Assembly (NCBI GenBank): GCA_944349335.1
Contig: CALVMW010000002.1
Span: forward strand, 1 to 64,000
Length of the DNA stretch: 64,000 nucleotides
Origin: an uncultured Bacilli bacterium
GTDB lineage: Bacteria; Bacillota_I; Bacilli_A; RFN20; CAG-288
Reading direction: 5' to 3'
Below, in pieces: positions 25,165 through 34,357 of this stretch (the stretch's first letter is position 1; the number at the start of each line of letters is the position of its first letter). The notes beneath the pieces are model-generated. The model was given only the letters and a program-made list of their open reading frames with translations, did not search any database and had not been told where the DNA came from. Made by a program: the position numbers and the translations under genes.

Positions 25165-25866
25165 ATGAAATCCATTATCGGAAGAAAAATCGGTATGACT
25201 TCTGTCTTCACAGAAGGTGGTTCTACCTATCCTGTGACTGTCGTCGAAGTATTACCGAACGTTGTCTTACAGAAAAAGACAAAAGATAAGGACGGCTATG
25301 AAGCTCTTCAAATCGGTATTGAAGATAAGAAAGAGCACAGAGCTAATAAGTGTGAATTAGGTATCGCTAAGAAAGCTAACACCGCTCCTAAATATGTCGT
25401 CAGAGAGATCGAAGGTGACGAAATCTATCCTAACTACGAAGTTGGACAAGCTGTTGAATGTTCTATCTTCGCTGAAGGTGATATGGTTGATGTCACAGCT
25501 AAGAGCAAAGGTCATGGTTACACTGGTATTATCAAACGTTACCATGCTCACATCGGTCCTAAGGGTCACGGTTCTGGCTATCATCGTCAAATCGGTTCCT
25601 TAGCAACTAACGGCCGTTGCAACAATAGAGTCCACGCCGGTAAGAAGATGGGTGGACACTGGAGACCGCAGACTACTACTATCATCGACTTACCTATCGT
25701 CAAGATTATCCCTGAGAAGAATTGTATTCTCATCAGAGGCTCTGTCCCTGGCCCGAAACTCGCTATTGTTAAAATCAGAAGTGCAATCCGCAAAGATGTT
25801 AAGAAGTTCAAAGCTGAACCTATCATCGATTACACTAAACAAGCTGATGAAACAAAAGCTAACTAA
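25165..25866 (+). CDS. rplC: 50S ribosomal protein L3
   Basis: This 233-residue protein starts with IIGRKIGMTSVF, the L3 signature. The central loop HGSGYHRQIGSLATN reaches the peptidyl-transferase centre. It is somewhat longer than usual (about 210) because of a charged C-terminal tail. It sits 12 bp after rpsJ, with site AAAGGAGG. Confidence 0.97.
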   Translation: MKSIIGRKIGMTSVFTEGGSTYPVTVVEVLPNVVLQKKTKDKDGYEALQIGIEDKKEHRANKCELGIAKKANTAPKYVVREIEGDEIYPNYEVGQAVECSIFAEGDMVDVTAKSKGHGYTGIIKRYHAHIGPKGHGSGYHRQIGSLATNGRCNNRVHAGKKMGGHWRPQTTTIIDLPIVKIIPEKNCILIRGSVPGPKLAIVKIRSAIRKDVKKFKAEPIIDYTKQADETKAN

Positions 25867-25878
25867 GGAGTAATCAAA

Positions 25879-26532
25879 ATGGCTAATGAATTAAATTTTA
25901 CTCTTCCAGTATTAAACTACGCTGGTGAAAAAATCGGTGATGTTCAACTTTGGGAAGATTTATTCGGCACTGAAATAAATGAATATGCCGTTCAGAGAGC
26001 TGTCAGAGTTTATCTCTCTAATAGAAGAGTTGCTACTGCTCATACTCTCGATCGTTCAGTTGTTCATGGTTCAAATAGAAAGCCTTATCCTCAAAAGAAA
26101 ACTGGCCGTGCTAGAGCTGGTACAACTAATTCTCCTATCTGGCGTCATGGTGGTGTTGTCCATGGTCCTAACGGAGAACAGAACTACAAGTTAAAGATGA
26201 ATAAGACTGAGCATTATATCGCTTTTGCTTCTGCCTTATCTGATAAATTACAAAGTTCTAATATCATCGTATTAACCGATGAAAAATGTCCGTCTAGCAA
26301 AACAAAAGATTTTGTTAAAACATTAAAAGCTATCAATGCTGACGAGAAGAAAAATCTTCTTGTTGTAGGTGATGATGATATCAATCTCATCCGCGCTTGT
26401 AAGAATATTCCTTCAGTCAAGTTAGTAGCTGACTACGATGTGTCTGTCTATGATGTTATCAACGCTAACAAGCTCATCTTCATCAAGAATGTCGTCGCTC
26501 ATGACGAAGAGAAGGAGACAAACAATGGCTGA
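25879..26532 (+). CDS. rplD: 50S ribosomal protein L4
   Basis: This 217-residue protein has the L4 extended loop (RPYPQKKTGRARAG-type sequence near residues 68-85, with GRARAGTTNSPIWRHGG). The C-terminal domain is a Rossmann-like fold. L4 lines the exit tunnel and is the usual autogenous repressor of this operon. Its stop overlaps the L23 start by 8 bp. Confidence 0.97.
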   Translation: MANELNFTLPVLNYAGEKIGDVQLWEDLFGTEINEYAVQRAVRVYLSNRRVATAHTLDRSVVHGSNRKPYPQKKTGRARAGTTNSPIWRHGGVVHGPNGEQNYKLKMNKTEHYIAFASALSDKLQSSNIIVLTDEKCPSSKTKDFVKTLKAINADEKKNLLVVGDDDINLIRACKNIPSVKLVADYDVSVYDVINANKLIFIKNVVAHDEEKETNNG

Positions 26533-27064
26533 AGAAAATAAAGTTCTCGAACAAGAGACTGAAGAGAAAAAGCCGGCTAAGAGAGGAAGAAAGCCCAAGG
26601 CAGTTAAAGCTGAGGAAACTGAAGCTGTCAAAAAGCCTCGCACTCGTAAAAAGAAGGTCGAAGAAGTAAAAGAGGAAGAAAAAGTTGAAGAGAAGAAAGT
26701 CGAAGAAGCTCTCCCTGAATTCAACTATCGTCCTGCTATCTTAAAAGACTATGAGATCTTACGTCATTTAGTTATCACTGAAGAGACACAAAGACTTCAG
26801 ATGGAAGAGAATGCTATGGTCTTCGTCGTTGATAAGAAAGCTACTAAGAATGAGATCAAAGCTGCTGTTCAAGCTGTCTTTGGTGCTAAAGTTGCTTCTG
26901 TCAATACACTTCACGTCCGTCCTTCTAAGAGAAGAGTTGGCCGTTATGAAGGCAAGATACCTGGTTATAAGAAGGCTATCGTCAGATTTGATTCATCCTT
27001 CGATTTAGGTAAGATTCAAGAAGCTGTCGCTAACGAAGAAAGACAAGCTACAAAAGAAGACTGA
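26525..27064 (+). CDS. rplW: 50S ribosomal protein L23 with long charged N-terminal extension
   Basis: Start ATG 26525 follows GAGAAGGAG. The product is 179 residues, against about 95 for typical L23. The extra 65-70 N-terminal residues are Lys/Glu/Ala-rich (KKPAKRGRKPKAVKAEE, KKKVEEVKEEEKVEEKK). The C-terminal part is ordinary L23 (YEILRHLVITEET, VFVVDKKATKNEIKAAVQ, RPSKRRVGRYEG). L23 sits at the tunnel exit, where trigger factor and SRP dock, so the extension would reach outside the ribosome. Lys-rich tails are seen on some other proteins of this operon (S3, S5). Confidence 0.92.
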   Translation: MAEENKVLEQETEEKKPAKRGRKPKAVKAEETEAVKKPRTRKKKVEEVKEEEKVEEKKVEEALPEFNYRPAILKDYEILRHLVITEETQRLQMEENAMVFVVDKKATKNEIKAAVQAVFGAKVASVNTLHVRPSKRRVGRYEGKIPGYKKAIVRFDSSFDLGKIQEAVANEERQATKED

Positions 27065-27089
27065 TAAAAGCAAATTATAGGAGAAAATT

Positions 27090-27917
27090 ATGGCAATCAA
27101 GCAATATAACCCGATGACTCCGGGTATGAGGCACTTGACTACACTTTCTACAAGCGACCTCACTAAGAAGGCTCCTGAAAAAGCTTTGTTAAAACCGTTA
27201 AAGAAAACAGGCGGAAGAAACTTTCAGGGCTACATCACCTGCCGTCATATAGGTGGTGGAAATAAAAAGAAGTATCGTATTGTCGACTTTAAGAGAAGCG
27301 GAGAAGATGAATGCATCGTCAAAGCTATCGAATACGATCCTAACAGAAACTGCCGTATCGCTCTTATCATGAATTCTCATGGCAAGAAGAGATACATTAT
27401 CGCCCCTAAGGGACTTATAGTCGGTATGAAAGTCACCGATTCTAAAGCTGGTGAAATCTCTGTTGGTAACTGCATGGAATTAGCTGCTATCCCTGAAGGT
27501 ATTATGGTTCACAATATTGAGTTTGAACCTGGCAAAGGTGGTCAAGTTTGCCGCTCTGCCGGTACTGGAGCTCAAATATTAGGTAAAGAAGGCAAGTACG
27601 CAATCTTACGTCTTGCTTCTGGTGAAGTTAGAAGATTCTTATTGACTTGCCGCGCTACAGTCGGTACGGTCGGTAACGAGGACTTCAATCTTGTTCACAG
27701 CGGTAAAGCTGGCCGCGTCCGTTGGAAGGGAACAAGACCGACAGTTAGAGGTTCTGTTATGAACCCTAATGATCACCCTCATGGTGGTGGTGAAGGTAAA
27801 TCACCTGTTGGTCACGACGCTCCTCGTTCACCTTGGGGCAGAAGACTCATGGGCGTTAAGACTCGCTCTAAGAAAGCTAAGAGCAATCATCTTATCGTCA
27901 GAAGACGTAGCAAGTAA
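27090..27917 (+). CDS. rplB: 50S ribosomal protein L2
   Basis: This is a 275-residue protein of normal length. It has [21 protein letters not shown] at the N-terminus and the catalytic-centre loop [17 protein letters not shown] near residues 225-240, ending in an ordinary basic tail. Universally conserved 23S binder. Confidence 0.98.
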   Translation: MAIKQYNPMTPGMRHLTTLSTSDLTKKAPEKALLKPLKKTGGRNFQGYITCRHIGGGNKKKYRIVDFKRSGEDECIVKAIEYDPNRNCRIALIMNSHGKKRYIIAPKGLIVGMKVTDSKAGEISVGNCMELAAIPEGIMVHNIEFEPGKGGQVCRSAGTGAQILGKEGKYAILRLASGEVRRFLLTCRATVGTVGNEDFNLVHSGKAGRVRWKGTRPTVRGSVMNPNDHPHGGGEGKSPVGHDAPRSPWGRRLMGVKTRSKKAKSNHLIVRRRSK

Positions 27918-27932
27918 TAGGAGGAAATATAG

Positions 27933-28223
27933 ATGTCAAGAAGTCTTAAAAAGGGTCCTTATTGCGATCCGCGTCTACTTGCTAGAATCCGTGAACAGAA
28001 TAAGACAGGAAAGAAAGAAGTCATCAAAACTTGGTCTAGACGTTCTACTATCTTCCCTGATTTCATTCAACATACTATCTCAGTCCATAACGGTAGGGCT
28101 TTTGTCCCCGTTTACATCACTGAGGACATGGTCGGACATAAGTTAGGTGAGTTTGTCTTCACAAGAACATTCACTCATCATCGCTCTGGTAGCGATTCGA
28201 CAACTTCACCGTCTGGCAAGTAA
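27933..28223 (+). CDS. rpsS: 30S ribosomal protein S19
   Basis: This 96-residue protein starts [13 protein letters not shown], with [11 protein letters not shown] and [20 protein letters not shown], the S19 core that contacts the A-site finger region. Site AGGAGG. Confidence 0.98.
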   Translation: MSRSLKKGPYCDPRLLARIREQNKTGKKEVIKTWSRRSTIFPDFIQHTISVHNGRAFVPVYITEDMVGHKLGEFVFTRTFTHHRSGSDSTTSPSGK

Positions 28224-28237
28224 GGAGAAAACGTTAA

Positions 28238-28624
28238 ATGGCTGAAAAAGAAGTACAGAATGTGACAGAAGAGAAAAAAGTCACTGAAGCTAAAGCGAAG
28301 CTTAATAATTATGGCGTCACTCCTCGCAAAGTGCGCTTAGTCATCGACTTAGTCCGCGGCTTAGATATCGATACTGCTTATACCATCTTAGATAACACTC
28401 CTAAGATGTGTGCAGCTGATATTAAAAAGCTTATCAAATCAGCGGAAGCTAACGCCGTCAATAACTTCCACATGGATAGAGACACTCTCTATATCGCTGA
28501 GATTACAGCTAATGATTCTTATCGCTTGAAGAGATTCCTTCCTCGCGCTAAGGGTTCCGCTTCTGGTCTCATCAAGAGATGGTCTAATGTCTATGTTACA
28601 TTGAAGAATAGGGGGGTTAACTGA
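28238..28624 (+). CDS. rplV: 50S ribosomal protein L22
   Basis: This 128-residue protein has an N-terminal extension of about 18 charged residues (AEKEVQNVTEEKKVTEAKA). Typical L22 follows: TPRKVRLVIDLVRG, then the tunnel hairpin (LKRFLPRAKGSASG). It is 2 bp upstream of rpsC. Confidence 0.96.
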   Translation: MAEKEVQNVTEEKKVTEAKAKLNNYGVTPRKVRLVIDLVRGLDIDTAYTILDNTPKMCAADIKKLIKSAEANAVNNFHMDRDTLYIAEITANDSYRLKRFLPRAKGSASGLIKRWSNVYVTLKNRGVN

Positions 28625-28626
28625 TC

Positions 28627-29403
28627 ATGGGACAGAAGGTCAATCCTAATGGATTAAGATTAGGTATCAACCGCGAATGGTCGAGCCACTGGTACGCTAC
28701 TAAGAAGAATTTTGCTTCATATTTAAAAGAGGATATCGATATTAGAAATTATCTTGAGAAAAAATTAGGCAAAGTTGATGCTGGTTTATCTCACGTCGAT
28801 ATCGAAAGAATTAAAAACGATATCACCATCTCCATCCACTGCTCTCATCCTGGTGTTGTTATCGGTCAAGATTCTGCTAATATCAAAACTATTAAAGCTG
28901 ATCTTTGCAAGCTCCTTAAAAAGGATGCTAATACAGTCAAGATCGCTATCGTTGAGATTAAGAATCCTGATTTAGATGCTACTTTAGTTGCTAAGGATAT
29001 CGCTCGTCAGATTGAACAACGTGCTTCCTTCCGTATTGTTCAGAAGAAAGCTATTCAAAGAGTTATGAGAGCTGGCGCTAAAGGTTGCAAAACTATGTCT
29101 AAAGGTCGTTTAGGCGGAGCTGAAATCGCTCGTTTTGAAGAGTATAGAGATGGTGTCTTATCTCTTCATACTCTCCGTCAACCTATCGACTATGCTCACG
29201 TTGATGCTCATACCACTTATGGTGTCATCGGTATTAAGGTTTGGATTGCTTTACCTGACAACTACAAAGAACTCCGCGATCGTCGCCCTGATGATAGAAG
29301 ATCAAAGCCTCGTTTCAATAGACGCCCTAATAACAGATCTAAAGAAGAGAAAGCTGAGCCGAAAACTGACGTGAAAGCTAGTGAATCTTCGAAAGGAGAA
29401 TAA
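28627..29403 (+). CDS. rpsC: 30S ribosomal protein S3
   Basis: This 258-residue protein has MGQKVNPNGLRLGI, a KH domain with HPGVVIGQDSANIK, and the C-terminal domain (GAEIARFEEYRDGVLSLHTLRQ). The final 35 residues are a basic/acidic tail (RPNNRSKEEKAEPK) longer than usual. S3 lines the mRNA entry channel. Confidence 0.97.
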   Translation: MGQKVNPNGLRLGINREWSSHWYATKKNFASYLKEDIDIRNYLEKKLGKVDAGLSHVDIERIKNDITISIHCSHPGVVIGQDSANIKTIKADLCKLLKKDANTVKIAIVEIKNPDLDATLVAKDIARQIEQRASFRIVQKKAIQRVMRAGAKGCKTMSKGRLGGAEIARFEEYRDGVLSLHTLRQPIDYAHVDAHTTYGVIGIKVWIALPDNYKELRDRRPDDRRSKPRFNRRPNNRSKEEKAEPKTDVKASESSKGE

Positions 29404-29405
29404 AG

Positions 29406-29825
29406 ATGTTACAACCTAAAAGAACAGATTGGAGAAGGACACATCTTGTTCGTCCTAGATGGACAACAAGCAGAGGCAACACTGTCGCTTATGGTGAATA
29501 TGGCCTTTGTGCAACAGAGCCTGGCTATATCACTAACCGTCAGATTGAAGCTGCTCGTGTCGTCTTATCTCGTTACACAAAAAAGATTGGTAAATTCTAT
29601 ATTCGTGTCTTCCCTAGCTTAGGTATTACTAAAAAGCCTTTGCAGGTTCGTATGGGTAATGGTAAAGGTCAAGTTGAAACTTGGTCTGCTGTTATTAACA
29701 GAGGCACAGTTATGTTCGAAATCGGGGGAATCAACCCTAATGACGCTATCTACGCTTTAAGACAAGCTGGATATAAATTATCTGTTAAGTCTCGCGTCAT
29801 CAAGAAAGGTGAGGTGCTCAAATGA
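29406..29825 (+). CDS. rplP: 50S ribosomal protein L16
   Basis: This 139-residue protein starts MLQPKRTDWRRTHLVRPR, with RQIEAARVVLSRYTKK and VRMGNGKGQVETW. Normal length; it contacts the elbow of A-site tRNA. Overlaps rpmC by 4 bp. Confidence 0.98.
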   Translation: MLQPKRTDWRRTHLVRPRWTTSRGNTVAYGEYGLCATEPGYITNRQIEAARVVLSRYTKKIGKFYIRVFPSLGITKKPLQVRMGNGKGQVETWSAVINRGTVMFEIGGINPNDAIYALRQAGYKLSVKSRVIKKGEVLK

Positions 29826-30040
29826 CAATTGAAGATGTAAGAAAGCTCTCAGACACTGAATTAGCTAAGAAGGTTTATGAGCTTAAGGGCAACCTTTTGA
29901 CCTTAAGATTCCAAGCTAAGGCAGGTCAGCTTGATAACGGCAATAAGATCACTCAGTGCCGCAAGGATATCGCTAAGTGTCTCACTGTCGAAAATGAAAG
30001 AAAGAAAGCTAAGGCCGAAAATGTCGGTCAAGCTCAGTAA
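29822..30040 (+). CDS. rpmC: 50S ribosomal protein L29
   Basis: This 72-residue two-helix protein has [19 protein letters not shown], the L29 signature. It starts within the rplP stop (ATGA) and is therefore translationally coupled. Confidence 0.95.
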   Translation: MTIEDVRKLSDTELAKKVYELKGNLLTLRFQAKAGQLDNGNKITQCRKDIAKCLTVENERKKAKAENVGQAQ

Positions 30041-30051
30041 GGAGGCTTATT

Positions 30052-30327
30052 ATGGCTGAAGAAACAAAGAAGGTCGTAAGGGCCGCTAGAAGACGTCTCC
30101 AAGGTAGAGTCGTCTCTGATAAAATGGATAAAACCATCGTTGTCTTGACTGAAAACCATAAGACTCATCCTATTTATAAGAAGAGAGTTATGGTTACTAA
30201 GAAATATAAAGTTGATGATCCGAAGGAAGAGGCTAAAATTGGCGATACAGTTATCTTCGAAGAGTGCCGTCCTCTCTCTCACGATAAGCGTTTCCGCCTT
30301 ATCCAGATTGTCAAGAAGGGAGAATAA
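30052..30327 (+). CDS. rpsQ: 30S ribosomal protein S17
   Basis: This 91-residue OB-fold protein has [26 protein letters not shown] and [20 protein letters not shown]. Normal length. Confidence 0.97.
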   Translation: MAEETKKVVRAARRRLQGRVVSDKMDKTIVVLTENHKTHPIYKKRVMVTKKYKVDDPKEEAKIGDTVIFEECRPLSHDKRFRLIQIVKKGE

Positions 30328-30330
30328 TCT

Positions 30331-30705
30331 ATGATTCAGACTGAAACTAATCTCGTAGTTGCAGATAACTCTGGTGCTAAATCAGTCCGCGCCTTCCACT
30401 TGCTCTCTGGTTCCTTTAGAAAGACTGCTTCTGTCGGTGATATTGTCATCTGTGCCGTCAAGGATGCTCTTCCTAATGCTAAGGTCAAGAAGAGTGAAGT
30501 AGTTAAGGGCGTCATCGTCAGAGTTAAGAAGGCTTATAAGAGAAAAGATGGCTCCACCATCCGTTTTGATGATAATGCTGTCGTTCTTATCAACGACGAT
30601 GGTACTCCGAAGGGTACTCGTGTCTTCGGTCCTGTCGCTCGTGAACTTCGTGAGAAGGGCGAGAAATTTACTAAGATCGTCTCCTTGGCGATCGAAGTTC
30701 TCTAA
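30331..30705 (+). CDS. rplN: 50S ribosomal protein L14
   Basis: This 124-residue protein starts [17 protein letters not shown] and ends with [11 protein letters not shown]...[11 protein letters not shown]14 forms part of the 30S interface. It follows rpsQ by only 3 bp. Confidence 0.98.
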   Translation: MIQTETNLVVADNSGAKSVRAFHLLSGSFRKTASVGDIVICAVKDALPNAKVKKSEVVKGVIVRVKKAYKRKDGSTIRFDDNAVVLINDDGTPKGTRVFGPVARELREKGEKFTKIVSLAIEVL

Positions 30706-30717
30706 GGAGATAAGATT

Positions 30718-31026
30718 ATGAAAATTAAAACTGGTGATTCTGTTATCGTCATCACTGGCGAGTATAAGGGAGTAACTGGCAAAGTTATTAAAGCTCTTCC
30801 GAAGACTGAGCAAGTGATCGTCGAAGGTGTCAATAAGCGTAAGAAGCATGTTAAACCTGATCAGAGAAATGCTCAAGGTCAGATCAAGGAGATCAACGCT
30901 CCTATCCATGTCTCTAATGTCGCTTTACTTGACCCTAAAACAAATAAAGCTACTAAAGTCGGCTATAAAATAGCTGATGGTAAAAAAGTTCGCTATGCTA
31001 AAGCTAGCGGAACTATCATAAAGTGA
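30718..31026 (+). CDS. rplX: 50S ribosomal protein L24
   Basis: This 102-residue protein has a KOW motif ([20 protein letters not shown]) and [14 protein letters not shown]. Assembly initiator at the tunnel exit. Confidence 0.97.
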   Translation: MKIKTGDSVIVITGEYKGVTGKVIKALPKTEQVIVEGVNKRKKHVKPDQRNAQGQIKEINAPIHVSNVALLDPKTNKATKVGYKIADGKKVRYAKASGTIIK

Positions 31027-31036
31027 GGAGAAGAAC

Positions 31037-31645
31037 ATGGCTGAAAAATTAAATGGTGTATCTGTCAGAAAAACTCATTCTCAGGGTGCTCAACAGTCTA
31101 AAATCATCTCCCGCCTTGAAAAGAGATATCATGACGAGATTGTTCCTGAACTTATGAAAGAGTTCGGTTACAAAACTTCTATGCAGGTTCCTAAGATCGT
31201 CAAGATTGTCTTAAATATGCGTTTAGGTGAATTCGGTTCTAATGAGAAGAACGTCGAAGAAGCTACTAAAGAGTTAGCTCTCATCTCTGGTCAAAAACCT
31301 GTTGTTACTAGAGCTAGAAAATCTATTGCTAACTTCAAGCTCCGTGAAGGTGTTCCTGTCGGTGTCAAAGTTACTTTAAGAAGATTAAGAATGTATGATT
31401 TCTTAGATAAGTTCATCACTATTGATCTCCCTAGAGTCCGTGACTTCCGTGGTATTTCTAAGGATTCCTTCGATGGCCGTGGAAATTATTCTACCGGTGT
31501 TAAAGAACAGCTTATCTTCCCCGAAATCTCCTATGATAAAGTCGGTCGCACTCAAGGTATGGATATCATTATCGTTACAAGTGCTAAGACTGATAAAGAG
31601 GCTTACGCTCTTCTTGAGAAGATCGGTATGCCTTTCGTTAAATAA
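31037..31645 (+). CDS. rplE: 50S ribosomal protein L5
   Basis: This 202-residue protein has an N-terminal extension of about 22 residues before [17 protein letters not shown]. The rest is typical L5 ([35 protein letters not shown]). L5 binds 5S rRNA. Site GAGGAGAAG precedes the first Met. Confidence 0.96.
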   Translation: MAEKLNGVSVRKTHSQGAQQSKIISRLEKRYHDEIVPELMKEFGYKTSMQVPKIVKIVLNMRLGEFGSNEKNVEEATKELALISGQKPVVTRARKSIANFKLREGVPVGVKVTLRRLRMYDFLDKFITIDLPRVRDFRGISKDSFDGRGNYSTGVKEQLIFPEISYDKVGRTQGMDIIIVTSAKTDKEAYALLEKIGMPFVK

Positions 31646-31657
31646 GGAGAAAGTGAT

Positions 31658-31843
31658 ATGGCAAGAAAAGCATTGATAATCAAATGCGGGAAACCCGCCA
31701 AATTCTCCACCAGAAAGTACACTCGCTGCTCTAGATGCGGTCGTGTTCACGGTGTTATTAGACAGTTCGGTGTCTGCCGTATCTGCCTTAGAGAAATGGC
31801 ATACAAAGGTGAGATTCCCGGTATGCATAAATCTAGTTGGTAA
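31658..31843 (+). CDS. rpsN: 30S ribosomal protein S14, zinc type
   Basis: This 61-residue protein has two Cys pairs (CSRC and CRIC) plus the C-terminal [12 protein letters not shown]. This is the zinc-binding (S14Z) form common in Gram-positive bacteria. Confidence 0.97.
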   Translation: MARKALIIKCGKPAKFSTRKYTRCSRCGRVHGVIRQFGVCRICLREMAYKGEIPGMHKSSW

Positions 31844-31860
31844 GGAAAGGAGAAAGTAAA

Positions 31861-32262
31861 ATGGTCAATGATGTCATCGCCGACATGCTCACACGCATCA
31901 GAAATGCGAATTTAAATAAAGAGCCGACAGTTTCTTTCCCTACTTCCAAGATGTGCGAACAGATCGCTAAGATCTTAAAAGAAGAAGGCTTCATCAGCGA
32001 TTATTCTGTTCTTACAGAAGAGAAGAAAGCCTATAAAACCTTAAAGTTGACTCTTAAGTATGACGCTGAAGGTAATAGAGTTATCACCGGTTTACGCCGT
32101 ATCTCAAAACCTGGTCTTAGAGTCAATGTCTCTGCTGATAAATTACCGAAGGTCTTAAATGGCTTAGGTATCGCTATCATCTCCACCTCTCATGGTGTAA
32201 TGACTGATAGACAAGCTCGTAAACTCAACATCGGTGGCGAAGTTCTCGCCTACGTGTGGTAA
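31861..32262 (+). CDS. rpsH: 30S ribosomal protein S8
   Basis: This is a 133-residue protein. ATG 31861 after GGAAAGGAGAAAG gives [16 protein letters not shown], the normal S8 start; an earlier Met at 31837 is a read-through and is rejected. The C-terminus has [14 protein letters not shown] and GGEVLAYVW. Confidence 0.97.
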   Translation: MVNDVIADMLTRIRNANLNKEPTVSFPTSKMCEQIAKILKEEGFISDYSVLTEEKKAYKTLKLTLKYDAEGNRVITGLRRISKPGLRVNVSADKLPKVLNGLGIAIISTSHGVMTDRQARKLNIGGEVLAYVW

Positions 32263-32274
32263 GGAGAAAGTAAT

Positions 32275-32826
32275 ATGTCAAGAATCGGAAGAAAACCGAT
32301 TGTTATCCCTGCTGGTGTTACTGTCACAGCTGAGAATAACAAGGTAACAGTCAAGGGACCTAAGGGTGAATTATCTTATGATTACAACCCTCATATGACT
32401 TTAGATATCAAAGATAATGAAATCTTAGTCAAACGTCCTGATGATTCAATCAAGATGAGAATGTTCCATGGAACTACCCGTGCTCTCATCCACAATATGG
32501 TAGTTGGTGTCACTGAAGGTTACACCATTGTCTTAGAAATTCGCGGCGTCGGTTATAGAGCTGAGATGAGAGGTGATTCTCTTGTTCTCCACGTCGGCCA
32601 CTCTCATGAAGATATCGTTCCTGGTGTCGAGGGTGTCTCTGTCTCTGTTAAGCAGAGTGAGATCACTGTCACAGGTATCGATAAACAGAAAGTTGGTCAA
32701 GTCGCTGCTTTAATTCGTAATACTAAGAAACCTGAATGCTATCACGGTAAAGGTATCCGCTATAAGAATGAGAATGTTGTTCTCCGTCAACCTGCTTCTG
32801 CTAAGAAGCAATCTGGCGCTAAGTAA
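32275..32826 (+). CDS. rplF: 50S ribosomal protein L6
   Basis: This 183-residue protein has SRIGRKPIVIPAGV and the C-terminal signature GIDKQKVGQVAALIR with KPECYHGKGIRY. Two repeated L6 domains. Normal length. Confidence 0.98.
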   Translation: MSRIGRKPIVIPAGVTVTAENNKVTVKGPKGELSYDYNPHMTLDIKDNEILVKRPDDSIKMRMFHGTTRALIHNMVVGVTEGYTIVLEIRGVGYRAEMRGDSLVLHVGHSHEDIVPGVEGVSVSVKQSEITVTGIDKQKVGQVAALIRNTKKPECYHGKGIRYKNENVVLRQPASAKKQSGAK

Positions 32827-32839
32827 GGAGTGAAGAATC

Positions 32840-33196
32840 ATGTATACAATATTTGATAGAAATAAACAGAGACTCCATCGTCATAAGAGAATCAGAGCGA
32901 AGATCTCTGGCACTTCTACTTGCCCTCGCATCTGCCTTTATCGTTCTAATAAGTTCATCTATGCTAGCATAATTGATGATAGCCAACACAAAACTCTCTG
33001 CTCTTCTTCTTCTGCTAAACTTAATCTCGAGTATACTTCTAATGTTGAAGCTGCTAAGGCTGTTGGAAAAGATCTTGCTAGCAAGGCCTTAGCTTTAAAT
33101 ATTAAAAATGTCGTTTTTGATCGTTCTGGCTACACTTATCATGGACAAGTTAAAGCTTTAGCTGAAGCTTGCCGTGAAGGTGGATTAGTCTTCTAG
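32840..33196 (+). CDS. rplR: 50S ribosomal protein L18
   Basis: This 118-residue protein has RHKRIRAKISGTSTCPRIC and FDRSGYTYHGQVKALAEACR. Binds 5S rRNA. Confidence 0.97.
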   Translation: MYTIFDRNKQRLHRHKRIRAKISGTSTCPRICLYRSNKFIYASIIDDSQHKTLCSSSSAKLNLEYTSNVEAAKAVGKDLASKALALNIKNVVFDRSGYTYHGQVKALAEACREGGLVF

Positions 33197-33208
33197 GAGG
33201 AGTGAACT

Positions 33209-33823
33209 ATGGAAGAGAAAGAACAAAAAACTGCTGTCTCTCAGAGTGAAACTGAGCCTAGAAAGGCTGAGCACGCTGATCGTCGTCCTCGTTATAACAA
33301 GGGAAATAGAAAGCCTCGTCAACCTCGTCAAGAGGAAAAACAATTTGAGGAGAAAGTTGTTAAAATCTCAAGGATCACTAAAGTTGTTAAAGGTGGTAAG
33401 AGAATGCGTTTCTCCGCATTAGTTGTCATCGGTGATGGTAAAGGTAGATTTGGTTATGGTTTAGGCAAATCTCAAGAAGTTCCTGAAGCTATCAAGAAAG
33501 CTGTCGCCGCTGCTAGAAGAAATCTCTGCAAGCTCTCAATCACCAAAGAAAACTCAATTACCCACACTGTTATCGGTGAATTTGGTTCAACAAGAGTTTT
33601 CCTTAAGCCCGCTCCTGAAGGTACTGGACTTATCGCTGGTGGTGCTGTCCGTTCTATCCTTGAATTAGCTGGCGTCAAGAACGTCTATTCTAAGATTTAT
33701 GGTTCAAGAACTCAGGTCAACGCCGTCAAAGCTACAGTCGAAGGCTTAAAGCAATTAAAGACATATAACGATGTCCTTACGAAACGTTATAATAAAACTA
33801 GCGTTTCTGAAGAGACAAAGTAA
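33209..33823 (+). CDS. rpsE: 30S ribosomal protein S5
   Basis: This 204-residue protein has a hydrophilic N-terminal extension of roughly 45 residues (HADRRPRYNKGNRKPRQPRQ) before the dsRNA-binding domain (RITKVVKGGKRMRFSALVV) and the S5 C-domain (GSRTQVNAVKATVEGL). The next gene is rplO, 12 bp downstream; rpmD (L30), normally here, is absent. Confidence 0.96.
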   Translation: MEEKEQKTAVSQSETEPRKAEHADRRPRYNKGNRKPRQPRQEEKQFEEKVVKISRITKVVKGGKRMRFSALVVIGDGKGRFGYGLGKSQEVPEAIKKAVAAARRNLCKLSITKENSITHTVIGEFGSTRVFLKPAPEGTGLIAGGAVRSILELAGVKNVYSKIYGSRTQVNAVKATVEGLKQLKTYNDVLTKRYNKTSVSEETK

Positions 33824-33835
33824 AGGAGGAGATCT

Positions 33836-34357
33836 ATGGAATTAAATAATCTCAAGATCGCTAAAGGCTCCCGTCATCTTCCTAAAAGAGTCGGTTTAGG
33901 TATCGGCTCTGGTATGGGTAAGACTTCGACTCGCGGTCAAAAAGGTCAAGGCGCTAGACAGGGTCGTAAAGTTCCTGTCGGATTTGAAGGCGGTCAGCTC
34001 CCGCTTTATCGCCGTGTTCCTAAACATGGTTTTAACAATTATGGTCGCGTCGCTTATTATGTTTTAAATCTTCGCGACTTAGAAACCTTAGAGCTAAGTG
34101 AAGGAGAAGTTATTGATAATACTCTCCTCTGGCAGTATCGTATCATCAAAAATCTTAATCAACCTGTTAAATTGTTAGGTGTTGGTGAGTGCACAAAAGC
34201 CTATACTATTCACCTTCAAGCTTTCTCTAGCAAAGCTAAAGAAGCGGTTGAAAAAGCTGGTGGTAAGTGCGAAGTTGTCTCCTTAAAAGACGCTCGCATC
34301 GCTTTCAAAGCTTTTAGAAACGCTGCCTACGTGACGGAAACTGACGAGGTTGAGTGA
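33836..34357 (+). CDS. rplO: 50S ribosomal protein L15
   Basis: This 173-residue protein has the Gly/Arg-rich N-terminus (GSGMGKTSTRGQKGQGARQG, then GFEGGQLPLYRR) and a C-terminal domain about 25 residues longer than usual. Its stop overlaps the secY start (TGATG). Confidence 0.96.
   Translation: MELNNLKIAKGSRHLPKRVGLGIGSGMGKTSTRGQKGQGARQGRKVPVGFEGGQLPLYRRVPKHGFNNYGRVAYYVLNLRDLETLELSEGEVIDNTLLWQYRIIKNLNQPVKLLGVGECTKAYTIHLQAFSSKAKEAVEKAGGKCEVVSLKDARIAFKAFRNAAYVTETDEVE

Noticed and set aside
25357..25826. Minus-strand and alternate-frame ORFs inside rplC
   Set aside because: Mirror frames of a conserved gene with strong codon bias; no independent support.
26438..26724. Open frames overlapping L4/L23 on both strands
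   Set aside because: Shadows of real ribosomal genes; no ribosome site and no sensible protein.
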